Assembly: GCF_020166395.1 (NCBI RefSeq)
Contig: NZ_JAIQXU010000030.1
Span: forward strand, 1-59,097
Length of the DNA: 59,097 bases
Reading direction: 5' to 3'
Origin: Deinococcus betulae
GTDB taxonomy: Bacteria > Deinococcota > Deinococci > Deinococcales > Deinococcaceae
Below are positions 33,551-43,163 of the stretch, piece by piece (within the stretch, counting starts at the first letter, position 1; each line of letters begins with the position of its first letter). The position numbers and the translations under genes are program-made. Below the pieces are notes generated by a model that was not told where the DNA came from, ran no database searches, and worked only from the letters and a program-made list of their open reading frames with translations.

Positions 33551-33700
33551 AGGGTCAGCCTACGCGGGCTGGGCGCAGGGCGCCGTGGCCCAGCCTGACG
33601 GCTGGTGGGATGCTGGGCTGTTCAGGTCAATTCGGCGCTATCAGCCGAGCTAGCGATCTTCCGTAAAGTTCCGCAACGCCAACAGGCCTGCTCGAACCAG

Positions 33701-33910
33701 CTACATCGCCTTCGCCGGTGGATAAGCGGCGTCCGACCAGATGCGGTCCTGACCGGCACTGCGCCACCAATCCAGCGGTCGGCGGCGCATGAAGTTGAGC
33801 ACGGTAGAGGCGGCAGTCGAGATGGGCGCGGGGGTCATCGCGTCTTCTGGAGCATGATCGCTCGCCGTGCTGAACGCACGGATATTGCTGACCGTTTCAC
33901 GCCGGCGCAC
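33701..33910 (-). CDS. hypothetical protein, 69 aa or less
   Basis: Open frame overlapping the 3' end of the gene at 33897-35048 by 14 bases. An internal ATG at 33838 (MTPAPISTAASTVLNFMRR) is an equally good start. It may be a downstream gene of the same unit. Weak support. Confidence 0.28.
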   Translation of the reverse strand: MRRRETVSNIRAFSTASDHAPEDAMTPAPISTAASTVLNFMRRRPLDWWRSAGQDRIWSDAAYPPAKAM

Positions 33911-35048
33911 CCAGCATGATCATGGCAATCCCAGGGGCATACGCTGCGCGGCGCACCGTCACGGTCCAGCCGGTCTGGCGGAACGCGTCTGCTTCCGTTT
34001 GGATCTCTGGGTCCCCCATCACCATGTACGGCTCATACGTCAAGACGAGCTGGCCAGTGGCCGCGACTTTCCAGTATCTGCTGTGGTCGCGGATGCGCGG
34101 CCGCCGATCGGGGAAAGCCCTCAGCACCTGGTCTTCTTGGTCCGTCAGACGGTGGATCTCGTGAGACCGCAGGGCCCTGGAGCCCCGGCCGTCGAGGGCA
34201 CACTCGGTGATGAAGGCGTCATACCGCTTAGCCTGGGCGGCATAAGTGGTGGCCCCGTCGTAACTGAGGGTCAGGTTGCGCCGGGCGTCGGCCATGAGGC
34301 TGCGGCCGTACGCGGACTGGGCCTGGTAGGTCAAGCACGCGGGCACCTCCAGCAAGCGGGGGACCGTGAGTCGGATCAGTTGCCGCGCTGGGCCATTCTC
34401 TTCGTAGGTGGTCGTACGGTCCGGGGCGGTATTCTCTAGGGTCTTCAACCACGCTTTAATGGTTTCGTTCAGGGGGCCTGGTCCCAGGGTCGGGAGGGAC
34501 ATGACGGGGGCAGCACCGTCAATGAGGAGGCCCGTTTCCGGGGTCCATTCCAGGAGGTGTGCTCGCCACAGTTGCTGCCGGAGGGCGGGGCTGACCTGTT
34601 CGGGCAGCGGCAGGAGGGGCCAGGGGGTGGTGAGGCGAGACCGGCGATCAATGTAAATGGGGTGGGACTGGTATTTGGGGACGGCCCGGTACACCGTGTC
34701 GCGGTCCAGCAGGGGAATGGCCAGCGGCACGGGGTCAGTGACGGGCGCCGATACCGGCAACTGCGCGACGGAGTCAGGGCGCTGGCCATCCAAGTGGGCA
34801 ATGGCTGCCTGGGCCCAGCTGGACGACACGTCGACGTCGTAATGCCGAAGGGCGCGCTGCAGGGCCTGCGCGTCGGCGGGTGGCGCGAGGCGGGGCCGGC
34901 TGGGTTGGGCGCTGAGGGTATTCCAGTCGGTGCCGTGGAGGGCCGCAATCACCTGCAGGGCGCGTTGCTGGCCGAGGGGATTGAGGCCGTGGGCAGTGAG
35001 GTAAGTACGGAGGGCCTGGGCAACGGTCTTGGCCGAGTGGTCGTGCAT
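33897..35048 (-). CDS. orphan protein with N-terminal repeat-family module (family member 3)
   Basis: 383 residues. The first 50 (TVAQALRTYLTAHGLNPLGQ, ALQVIAALHGTDWNTLSAQP) are the clearest match to the module that opens 4154-5248. The following part also shares TTPWPLLPLPEQV with TLSPWPLLPLAADV there, so similarity extends to about residue 170. The C-terminal 150 residues differ (YAAQAKRYDAFITECALDG, TGQLVLTYEPYMVMGDPEIQ, TGWTVTVRRAAYAPGIAMIM). GGGACACC precedes the ATG. Function unknown; three divergent paralogues on one replicon suggest a plasmid-borne family under diversification. Confidence 0.65.
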   Translation of the reverse strand: MHDHSAKTVAQALRTYLTAHGLNPLGQQRALQVIAALHGTDWNTLSAQPSRPRLAPPADAQALQRALRHYDVDVSSSWAQAAIAHLDGQRPDSVAQLPVSAPVTDPVPLAIPLLDRDTVYRAVPKYQSHPIYIDRRSRLTTPWPLLPLPEQVSPALRQQLWRAHLLEWTPETGLLIDGAAPVMSLPTLGPGPLNETIKAWLKTLENTAPDRTTTYEENGPARQLIRLTVPRLLEVPACLTYQAQSAYGRSLMADARRNLTLSYDGATTYAAQAKRYDAFITECALDGRGSRALRSHEIHRLTDQEDQVLRAFPDRRPRIRDHSRYWKVAATGQLVLTYEPYMVMGDPEIQTEADAFRQTGWTVTVRRAAYAPGIAMIMLGAPA

Positions 35049-35277
35049 CGCGGTGTCCCTTTCTGGGCGCGTGTGGGCGGCCGGTCCCCGCGTTGCCAGC
35101 CGCCACCGCCCAGGAGGGCGCAGAGGTCAGAATCATCAGCCTGGACTTCACCGTGCAACTGCGGGGGGCATAGGCGTCTAGGCGGCCAAGTCTAGTGTAC
35201 GCCATGTCCCCGCAAACGGTTCATGGTCAGTCGTCACCGCACGCCCGAGCCCTCTGCCCCTGGGACATCATCAGGCC

Positions 35278-35460
35278 ATGAACCTGCTGTTGTCGTCTGC
35301 CGCTCTGCTCGCCCTGGGCACTGCATCTGCTGCTCAGCCAGCGGGCCTCTCAGCGGAGTGAATTCGCCCGGCTGCCCTGCCCATCATGGCCGCGCTGCCT
35401 GCGAGCTTTGTGCTGCGCAACGACCGCCTGCTGGACCGCACGACTTCAAGGCTTGCCCGA
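35278..35460 (+). pseudogene. decayed copy of the secreted protein at 2300
   Basis: Starts MNLLLSSAALLALGTASAAQ then PAGLSAE followed by an in-frame TGA, then IRPAALPIMAALPASFVLRN and a deletion joining to DRLLDRTTS. These match residues 1-45 and 65-75 of the protein at 2300-2773, and the upstream bases match too. The middle and all of the C-terminus are lost. Confidence 0.75.
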
Positions 35461-35462
35461 GT

Positions 35463-35831
35463 TCAGCCTTTGTGCAGGCATTCCGCGCGCCTGGCCAGGC
35501 GATCAGCCAACGCGCGGTCCACACCATTGGGCGCGACACCGGGGCGGTGAGGCCTGAAATAGACATTCCCCTGCGCAAGGCCGACCGCACCGTTGCCGCC
35601 GATCAACCAGACCAAGTCCAGCTCGGGCGCTGAGGCATCGGCCTCACCCATGATCTCTTCAAGGGTCCACGCCGTGTCGGCGGTGTCGCCGTCAGCGAGC
35701 CGAGCGTGACGTGCGCCGGCGGGCAGCCAATGCCACTTCATCTGGGGCAGTGTAGCCCTGCGCGTTGCCAGGCCGTGCTGGACATCAGCGTGAGTAACTC
35801 CTGCGCTCTTCACACTGTGATATGTGCTCAT
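35463..35831 (-). CDS. hypothetical protein, about 90-122 aa
   Basis: The frame gives MSTYHSVKSAGVTHADVQHG...; an internal ATG at residue 31 (MKWHWLPAGARHARLADGDT) is another candidate start. The body (WTLEEIMGEADASAPELDLV, WLIGGNGAVGLAQGNVYFRP) looks protein-like with a beta segment. Its 3' end abuts the decayed gene on the other strand. No family recognised. Confidence 0.45.
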   Translation of the reverse strand: MSTYHSVKSAGVTHADVQHGLATRRATLPQMKWHWLPAGARHARLADGDTADTAWTLEEIMGEADASAPELDLVWLIGGNGAVGLAQGNVYFRPHRPGVAPNGVDRALADRLARRAECLHKG

Positions 35832-35864
35832 TGTATCTTAAGGAAGCCTTTATGCTGGCCGGGT

Positions 35865-36279
35865 ATGGTCACGCCCCGGCGCTTCCTTCTCGTTGACGAC
35901 AATGCCGCATGACCAGCTCCTCGCGATAGAGGCCTTCGGTGACCTCTGTCCAGACTGTGAACTCCAGGTCTTCGGGCAGGGCGCGGCCGCCCTTGCTCAC
36001 CTCAGGACTGCCGCGGCCCTGCCGGATGTGATCCTGCTGGATGTGAACATGCCGGGCATGAACGGCTTTGAAGTGCTGCAGGCGCTGAAAGCGGACCCCC
36101 GCTTGGTGCCGATTCCGGTGGTAATGCTCTCGACCTCTGGGGACCGGGATGATGTGCGCACGGCGTACACGCTGTGTGCGAGTTCGTACCTGGTCAAAGC
36201 GGCGAGCTTTCAGGGCTTCCTGAAGCAGGTGGAGACCTTCTTGCGCTACTGGGGCGAGGCCCGCATCGTTCCGGCTTGA
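35865..36279 (+). pseudogene. single-domain response regulator (Rcp1-like), frameshifted
   Basis: From ATG 35865 the frame reads MVTPRRFLLVDDNAA then stops. The rest (PHDQLLAIEAFGDLCPDCEL..., VILLDVNMPGMNGFEVLQAL, IPVVMLSTSGD, ASSYLVKAASF) continues in the next frame to TGA 36277. With one base removed near 35905 it makes a complete 137-residue CheY-like receiver: DD acid pocket, phospho-Asp in LLDVNMPG, Thr/Ser in MLSTS, Lys in YLVKA. Such proteins usually pair with phytochrome-type kinases; none is nearby. It may be restart-translated from the ATG at 35902. Two further fragments of the same kind occur at 38023 and 51876. Confidence 0.72.
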
Positions 36280-36508
36280 CCAGCGTCTGTGCGATTGAAT
36301 TCAATACGAGCGGCCAGTGGGCTGCCCAAGTGAAGGATCGACACGCACGACAGCGCAGAGAGGTCAAACGATATTGTGTGGGCGTTGGTGCTTGTGCCCA
36401 AGAGCGTTCAGGTGCGTGGACCCTAGGTTCTGTAGGCCATCTCAGGGAGGGTACGGTAGGCCATACCCACGAGCAGGCTCGGCAAGCCAGCACTTATGGT
36501 GTGGCCTT

Positions 36509-37744
36509 ATGCCCCTGACTTTTGAAGAACGCCTCAACCGCTACGCGGCCCTGCTTGTCTACATCGGGGTCAATCTTCAAGCTGGGCAACGTCTGCTCAT
36601 CAGCACTGACCTCGAATGTGCGCCGCTGGCGCGCCTGATCACCAAGCACGCTTATCAGGCGGGCGCGCCTCTTGTCAACGTGATCTGGAACGATGCCCTC
36701 ACTGCCCGCGTCCGCTTCCAGCACGCTGCCCTGGAAACCTTGTCCACCTTCCCGCAGTGGCGCGCGGACCTCTGGCGTGAAACGGCTGAGCGTGGCGACG
36801 CCTTTTTGCACGTGACTTCCGACGATCCGACCTTGCTGGCCGACATCGATCCGGACCTGATTGACCGGGAACGTCTGGGCCGTCAGGGGCCGCTGCGGCC
36901 CTTCACTGAGCTGATGCGTAGGAACGCGTTCGCCTGGTGCCGCGCCGCAGCGCCAAGTGCGGCCTGGGCCAGCCGGGTGTTTCCAGCGCTGCCGGCAGAC
37001 GAAGCGGTGGCGCGCCTCTGGGACCATGTTTTTACGGCGAACCGGGTGGACGAGCCTGATCCAGTCCAGGCCTGGCGGGACCACCTGCAGGCCCTAGCGC
37101 GGCGTGCTGAGATTCTGAACGAACGCCGGTACCGCACAGTGCACTTCCGTGGCCCAGGCACAGACCTGAACGTTGGTCTGGCTGACACGCACCTTTGGGT
37201 CGGCGGCGCGTCGCCGACCCCCGCGGGCATCTTCTTCGCTGGGAACCTTCCGACAGAGGAACTGTTTACAGCGCCTCACCGCACGCAAGTCAGCGGCACG
37301 GTCCGTGCCACCAAGCCACTGAGCTTGTCGGGCACACTAGTGCGGGATCTTGAAGTGCGCTTCAAAGATGGGCGTATTGTCTCTACCCAGGCGTCTGAGG
37401 GCGAAGCGGCGCTGCAGCGGGCGCTCGATACGGATGAGGGGGCTCGGTATTTGGGGGAAGTCGCCCTTGTGTCAACTCAGTCACCAGTTGCAGGGACGGG
37501 CACGCTCTTCCTAGACAGCTTGTATGACGAGAACGCCGCCTGTCACCTGGCGTTCGGATTTTCGTTTAGCGAAAACTTTGAGCGCGGTCCTGAGTTGAAC
37601 TTGGAGGAGATTGCTGCACTGGGCGGCAACGACAGTCTCACACATGTGGACTTCATGATCGGCAGTGCGGATGTAGAGGTCGACGGCATCGCAGAGGACG
37701 GCTCGCGTCAGCCGCTCATACGGGGAGGCCGCTGGGCGTTCTGA
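36509..37744 (+). CDS. M29 family aminopeptidase (AmpS/AmpT-like)
   Basis: 411 residues, the usual length. ATG 36509 (MPLTFEERLNRYAALLVYIG) matches the family N-terminus; the longer frame to 36317 is not used. The metal site is seen in order: GNLPTEELFTAPHR (Glu), YLGEVALV (Glu), DSLYDENAACHLAFGFSF (Tyr, His), LTHVDFMIGS (His, Asp). These match the cobalt/zinc dinuclear ligands of Thermus AmpT. It removes N-terminal residues from peptides in the cytoplasm. No Shine-Dalgarno is obvious. Single gene. Confidence 0.88.
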   Translation: MPLTFEERLNRYAALLVYIGVNLQAGQRLLISTDLECAPLARLITKHAYQAGAPLVNVIWNDALTARVRFQHAALETLSTFPQWRADLWRETAERGDAFLHVTSDDPTLLADIDPDLIDRERLGRQGPLRPFTELMRRNAFAWCRAAAPSAAWASRVFPALPADEAVARLWDHVFTANRVDEPDPVQAWRDHLQALARRAEILNERRYRTVHFRGPGTDLNVGLADTHLWVGGASPTPAGIFFAGNLPTEELFTAPHRTQVSGTVRATKPLSLSGTLVRDLEVRFKDGRIVSTQASEGEAALQRALDTDEGARYLGEVALVSTQSPVAGTGTLFLDSLYDENAACHLAFGFSFSENFERGPELNLEEIAALGGNDSLTHVDFMIGSADVEVDGIAEDGSRQPLIRGGRWAF

Positions 37745-38022
37745 CGCGAGGTGCGTCCTTCTGGTTGCTGATTGGCCTGACGACACAATTTGCCAATTGT
37801 TGTACGCTCAGCCCTCGTCCCACTTGTCCCAAATGGGGCCTCTGAAATTGAGAGGTGAAAAACGTCGATTCTATCGGCTCTGCACTCTGTCCTAGAAGGT
37901 GTAAAGCTGAACTGGGACGCGCCCAGAGAATCGCTCACAGCGGCCCTTTCGATTCCTTAATCTCGGAAAATACTGTGTAGGGCATCGATTTTTGCTCTGA
38001 CTCCGCACCAATCGTGTGCGGA
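37745..38022. other. intergenic, no intact gene
   Basis: 280 bases after the aminopeptidase gene. A short dyad ACAATT-TGCC-AATTGT lies at about 37785-37800 and may terminate that transcript. Otherwise nothing recognised until the response-regulator fragment. Confidence 0.4.
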
Positions 38023-38098
38023 AGCTTTTCAGGGCTTCTTGAAGCAGGTGGAGACGTTCTTGCGGTATTGGGACGAGGCTCGGATCGTTCCGGCTTAG
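38023..38098 (+). pseudogene. 3' fragment of a response regulator (second copy)
   Basis: Reads FQGFLKQVETFLRYWDEARI then VPA and TAG, nearly identical to the last 24 codons of the frameshifted regulator at 35865-36279, with about ten base differences and one inserted T at its left edge. It is a truncated duplicate. Confidence 0.8.
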
Positions 38099-38119
38099 GC
38101 CTGTGCCGGTAACCAGAAA

Positions 38120-38147
38120 GCGCCCCAGGGACGATGCCCTGGGGCGC
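38120..38147 (-). terminator. terminator of HU gene
   Basis: GCGCCCCAGGG and CCCTGGGGCGC form a perfect 11-bp GC-rich stem with a 6-base loop, 14 bases downstream of the HU stop codon. On the minus strand it is followed by TTTCTGG, a short T run. Confidence 0.75.
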
Positions 38148-38161
38148 GCACAGCCAGTGGG

Positions 38162-38527
38162 TTAGAGCGTGCCCTTGAGGGTGCTGGCGACCTTGAAACT
38201 CACCTTCTTGCCGGCGGGAATCTGAATCCGCTCGCTCGTGCCGGGTTTCACGCCCGTGCGCGCCGCCGTGGCTTTGACGCTGAGGGTGCCCAGGCCAGCG
38301 AGACCCACGCTTTGACCCGCTCTGACGGCATTCACAATGCTGTCCAGGGCGGCCACGACGGCGGCGTCGCTTTGCTTCAGGGTGAGGCCGGTGCGTTCGG
38401 CGACCAGGTTCACGAGTTGGGCCTTACCGACTTTCGTGGACTCACTGGCGGCCGCCGTGGCCGCTTTCGGGGCAGCGGCTTTGGCGGCAGGTGTCTTGGC
38501 GGGGGCCTTCGTTGATTTTTTCGTCAT
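38162..38527 (-). CDS. hup: HU family DNA-binding protein with Lys/Ala N-terminal tail
   Basis: 121 residues. ATG 38527 starts [20 protein letters not shown], a basic tail of about 30 residues that is typical of Deinococcus HU and absent in E. coli HU. The HU fold follows: [73 protein letters not shown]. The DNA-binding arm residues (R-x-G...NP region) read [16 protein letters not shown]. The longer open frame to 39199 upstream is antisense to another gene and is not used. It compacts and bends DNA. Followed by its own terminator. Confidence 0.92.
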   Translation of the reverse strand: MTKKSTKAPAKTPAAKAAAPKAATAAASESTKVGKAQLVNLVAERTGLTLKQSDAAVVAALDSIVNAVRAGQSVGLAGLGTLSVKATAARTGVKPGTSERIQIPAGKKVSFKVASTLKGTL

Positions 38528-38650
38528 GCGCGTCAGTGTGCAGGGCCGGAGGGTAAGCGTGCAAGGGGTGGCGCGTGCCGGAAGCCTCAATGCAGTGCCG
38601 CTCTCCCTGCGCGTCTGTAGTATTGGCTTGACCTGCTCCAGTTTCGCCTT

Positions 38651-39211
38651 GTGACACAGACCAGCCCGCTTCAACGATTGGATCAGACGACGGCTCATCT
38701 GGACTGGGAGGCGGTGCTCCGCCAGGTGCAGGCCGGGCAAGGCTTCGAGATCGTTCGGGACGGTCAGGTCGTCGCCTGTCTCCTGCCGGTGCCGCCAGCG
38801 CCTCTCCTGGACATGGCCCCCCGGTATCAAGCGTTGGGCCGCCAGTACGGCGCCGGCCTGATGCGGAGCCTGCTCACGCTCACTCCAGAGATGTGGGAAG
38901 CCCTGTGTGAGCGCGGGTACCGCCTTGAGCGGCTGATGGCACCGGTGGCGTGTCTGGAACAACTGGCCACCATCCTGTTTCCCACCACAGCGACGGCTGC
39001 AGGCCGTGACTGGATGCAGGTCGGTCAGCGCAGGTTGAAAGGGCACACGCCTGCGATGGTCTTTGGACGCGGTATGGGGCGGACGCTCAGTGATCCGTGG
39101 GCGCACTGGACGCCGCTGCTGGAAGCGGCGCGAGTTGATTTCCAGTCGCGCCCTGAGGGCGCCCGTCTGCGGCAGATGGGAAGTGCAGGAGCGCGCCACC
39201 AGGCGGAGTGA
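38651..39211 (+). CDS. Phd-like/MbcA-like hypothetical (possible orphan antitoxin)
   Basis: 186 residues from GTG 38651. Residues 17-47 ([31 protein letters not shown]) resemble the Phd/YefM N-terminal fold. The C-terminal part ([35 protein letters not shown]) loosely resembles Xre-MbcA-ParS antitoxin C-domains. No toxin gene (RES, RelE-type) is adjacent, so a role as antitoxin is only a suggestion. It is divergent from the HU gene. Confidence 0.5.
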   Translation: MTQTSPLQRLDQTTAHLDWEAVLRQVQAGQGFEIVRDGQVVACLLPVPPAPLLDMAPRYQALGRQYGAGLMRSLLTLTPEMWEALCERGYRLERLMAPVACLEQLATILFPTTATAAGRDWMQVGQRRLKGHTPAMVFGRGMGRTLSDPWAHWTPLLEAARVDFQSRPEGARLRQMGSAGARHQAE

Positions 39212-39277
39212 AGGCCGCGAGGCCCGAATCGTGCCTGGACGGCGGACGGGCGTGCGCCATCTGCCAGACTGCTGAGT

Positions 39278-39481
39278 GTGTTCGAGGCGGAAGAGGTCAT
39301 GGAGGTGCTGGAGATCAACGGCGGCTTGACGACCGTGTTGCTGCCAGACGAGAGTCAGGAGATCTGGCCGCTTGTACGCTTGCCCGCTGGGGTGCGCTCA
39401 GGCGACCGGGTGGGGTGTACGGTCACCGCGGATGGGTTGCAGATGGTGCTGCTGCCCCGACCAGCGGGTGTGGTGGCCTGA
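39278..39481 (+). CDS. DUF3006-like small protein
   Basis: 67 residues from GTG 39278: [50 protein letters not shown]. The small beta layout (V-L-E ... V-L-L-P ... L-P-x-G-V-x-x-G-D-x-V) is like DUF3006 proteins, which often precede unrelated genes in Firmicutes and Deinococci. It ends 3 bases before the nucS start, so the two are co-transcribed and possibly co-translated. Confidence 0.6.
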   Translation: MFEAEEVMEVLEINGGLTTVLLPDESQEIWPLVRLPAGVRSGDRVGCTVTADGLQMVLLPRPAGVVA

Positions 39482-39483
39482 GC

Positions 39484-40254
39484 ATGCTGCGTGAGCAACT
39501 GCTGTCGCCTGCGCCGGCTGAGCTGGCCACGTTCTTGACTCGACACCTGCGGACGCGGGAATGCTTGATTCAGGTGGCTGGGCTCGCGGAGGTGGTGTAT
39601 CACGGGCGCGCCGCCAGTACGGCGGATGTCGGCGCCTATCTGCTGCTGATCAAGCCGGACGGGAGCGTCCAAGTCCACGCCCCCAAGGGCGTGAAGCCGA
39701 TGAACTGGCAGCCGAAAACGGACGAGCTGACGGCGTTTGTGGAGGACGGGCGGTGCATCCTGGTGGCCGCGCGGTGCAGTCCGCAGGAGCTGGTGCGGGT
39801 CATCTGGCTCGAACCACAGGTGGCGCAGGCGTTGGAGATCCGAGAGCCGGCGGGCTTTGTGCTGTCAGGGTCGGAGAAGCAGCTTCAGGAGCTCCTCGCG
39901 CGGCAGCCGGAGTTGATTGAGCCAGGCTTGCGGGTGCTGAACCGGGAGTTGCCTGTGTCCTCGGGCGGTATTGACCTGTACGCGCAGGATGCACAGGGCC
40001 GGTACGTGGTTGTGGAGCTGAAGCGGGGGAAAGCGACGCAGGATGCGGTGTCGCAGCTGGCACGCTACGTGCGGTCGGTGGAGGAGATGCTGCTGCGCAC
40101 GCACCGGACAGTGGAGGTGCGGGGCATTCTGGCGGCGCCCGACATTACGGGTCCAGCGCGCTTGGAACTGGAGGACCGGAATTTGGAGTTTGTGGTGGTG
40201 CAGGTGCCGCAGGTGACGACAGCTTCCCCTGTCCAGGCCTCGCTGTTTGACTGA
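39484..40254 (+). CDS. nucS: NucS/EndoMS family endonuclease
   Basis: 256 residues. The C-terminal nuclease domain carries VSSGGIDLYAQDAQGRYVVV then ELKRGKATQDAVSQLARYV, with the Asp, Glu and Lys of the RecB-like PD-(D/E)XK site (D in GGIDLY; E and K in VVELKRG). The N-terminal DNA-binding beta domain has YLLLIKPDGSVQVHAPKGVK and PMNWQPK. NucS cuts mismatched or branched DNA and, in actinobacteria and archaea, acts in MutS-independent mismatch repair with the sliding clamp. The C-terminal VQASLFD may serve as a clamp-binding peptide (Q-x-x-L-F). Preceded by the DUF3006-like gene. Confidence 0.9.
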   Translation: MLREQLLSPAPAELATFLTRHLRTRECLIQVAGLAEVVYHGRAASTADVGAYLLLIKPDGSVQVHAPKGVKPMNWQPKTDELTAFVEDGRCILVAARCSPQELVRVIWLEPQVAQALEIREPAGFVLSGSEKQLQELLARQPELIEPGLRVLNRELPVSSGGIDLYAQDAQGRYVVVELKRGKATQDAVSQLARYVRSVEEMLLRTHRTVEVRGILAAPDITGPARLELEDRNLEFVVVQVPQVTTASPVQASLFD

Positions 40255-40698
40255 AGACACTCGCGTCCCCTCAATCTTCAGGAAGGTCGATGGTCATTTC
40301 CTGGTGGGCGGTGGCTCTACGCCTCGTCTTCTACTAAAACCGTTGGGCTGGGCTTCTTGACGTGGTGTGACCGGCGCAGCGTGTGCGTTCAGCGTTACCC
40401 ACTTGTGGAAGGTCGCCCGCTCTTCTGGGGGTGGACGAAGTCCTGACCAGCCGCCCTGCCTGGGAGGGAAGCCAGTAAGAGGCCGTAGTGCAGACGTTAG
40501 CGACACTGAAGGTCAATCTCAGGTGTCACTTCTAAAACGCAGAGCAGCCTTTGCCTGATTCGCTTCGAGGCGCGATGAGGCTTCAGCTCTGTCGGTCCAT
40601 TCGCGCAAGCTCTGTGGACAGAGGTCAGATCTCGGAGGTCGTAATTTAGTGAGCCAATGAGCGTACGGTCGAGGTGCCACGCGGCAGAGATCACGAAA
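40255..40698. other. intergenic, nothing recognised
   Basis: About 440 bases between the nucS stop and the response-regulator stop (convergent). Small frames on both strands without signals; no strong hairpin seen. Confidence 0.4.
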
Positions 40699-41330
40699 CT
40701 AAAGTAAGCCGCGCCGCAGGGCCTGTACTGCTGCTTGGGTCCGGTCTGCCGCCTTGAGCTTGACCAGCAGGTCTTGCACATGAACCTTGACCGTGCTGAC
40801 GCTGACGCCCAGTTGAAGCGCAATCTCCTTATTGCCCTGCCCATCAGCGATCAGCCGCAGCACCTCCGTTTCCCGTGGCGTGAGCGGTGACGCTGTTTGT
40901 GGGGCCCGAATCCCGCCCAGCACATGATGGGCCACTTGGGGGTCCAAGTAAGCGCTCCCAGCCGCCGCCGCCCGAATAGCCAGCAGCAACAGCTCTGGAT
41001 CGGCATTCTTGAGGCAGTAGGCGGCGGCCCCAGACGCCAGCGCCGCGAACACCTCCTCCCGCAAGTTATGGGCCGTCAGCATCACAACACGCACCGCCGG
41101 GTATCGCCGCGCCATTTCCGCAGCGGTTTGAATGCCGTCTATCCCCGGTAAGCCGATGTCCACGACTGCTACGTCCACTACACCTTCTGCAGCGAGCAGT
41201 TCAAGGCCCTCCTCTCCACTGCGCGCCTCCGCCACAACCCGCATATCCGCTTCTAAGTTAATCGCTGCCCGGAGGCCATCTCGGGTAAACGCATGGTCTT
41301 CAATCAGTAACACACGAACTGTGTCTGAGC

Positions 41331-41334
<4 letters not shown>
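40699..41334 (-). CDS. NarL/FixJ-type response regulator beside kdp
   Basis: 211 residues. Receiver: VLLIEDHAFTRDGLRAA, phospho-Asp in VAVVDIGLPGIDG, VVMLTAHN, AYCLKNAD. LuxR-type HTH: LTPRETEVLRLIADGQGNKE then IALQLGVSVSTVKVHVQDLL. The start overlaps the histidine-kinase stop by 4 bases, so the two form one operon, divergent from the kdp genes. Usually Kdp is controlled by an OmpR-type KdpE; none is present, so this pair is the likely controller (inference). Confidence 0.88.
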
Positions 41335-42854
<1,520 letters not shown>

Positions 42855-42925
42855 AAGTGGTGGAGGGGTCGTGGCTCAGCACTCCGCTCTTGGGCAGCCT
42901 ACTGACTCCTGCGCCCGTCCACCAC

Positions 42926-42951
42926 TGGCCATTTGGCCATTCGATTGGCCA
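42926..42951. promoter_or_regulatory. triple TGGCCA palindromes in kdp/kinase intergenic region
   Basis: TGGCCA occurs at 42926-42931, 42934-42939 and 42946-42951; the last is extended to TTGGCCAA. They lie between the divergent starts of the kinase (42854) and kdpF (42997), a fitting place for the regulator's binding sites. Function is inferred from position. Confidence 0.45.
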
Positions 42952-42996
42952 AAAGAACCATACCGGTCAAGCGGTCTGGCAAGAAGAATTCACAGT

Positions 42997-43077
42997 ATGG
43001 ACTTTCTGCTTTTGATTCTGGTGGTCGCGCTGGCAGCCTACCTCCTTTACGCCCTCCTCCGCGCCGAAAAGTTCTGA
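42997..43077 (+). CDS. kdpF: KdpF, small subunit of potassium ATPase
   Basis: 26 residues: MDFLLLILVVALAAYLLYAL then LRAEKF. A single membrane helix with the basic C-terminus typical of KdpF (Y-L-L-Y-A-L-x-R-x-E-K/R-F), which stabilises the KdpABC complex. First gene of the kdp operon, followed after 2 bases by a second tiny membrane ORF. Confidence 0.85.
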   Translation: MDFLLLILVVALAAYLLYALLRAEKF

Positions 43078-43079
43078 CG

Positions 43080-43163
43080 ATGGGCCTCATTCTTGGTTGT
43101 CTAGTGCTGCTGGCCCTGTTCGGGGCGGCCGCTGCATTTCTCGGTCTTCCGGAGAAGCTGTAA
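43080..43163 (+). CDS. second small membrane peptide between kdpF and kdpA
   Basis: 27 residues: MGLILGCLVLLALFGAAAAF then LGLPEKL, one hydrophobic helix with a short charged tail ending EKL. It overlaps the kdpA start (TAATG) and starts 2 bases after kdpF. The size, topology and end resemble KdpF, so it may be a divergent duplicate or an extra assembly peptide. It is too short for most gene callers. Confidence 0.65.
   Translation: MGLILGCLVLLALFGAAAAFLGLPEKL

Noticed and set aside
38528..39199. N-terminal extension of the HU frame on the minus strand
   Set aside because: It lies antisense to the gene at 38651 and has no HU-like content; the HU tail starts properly at 38527.
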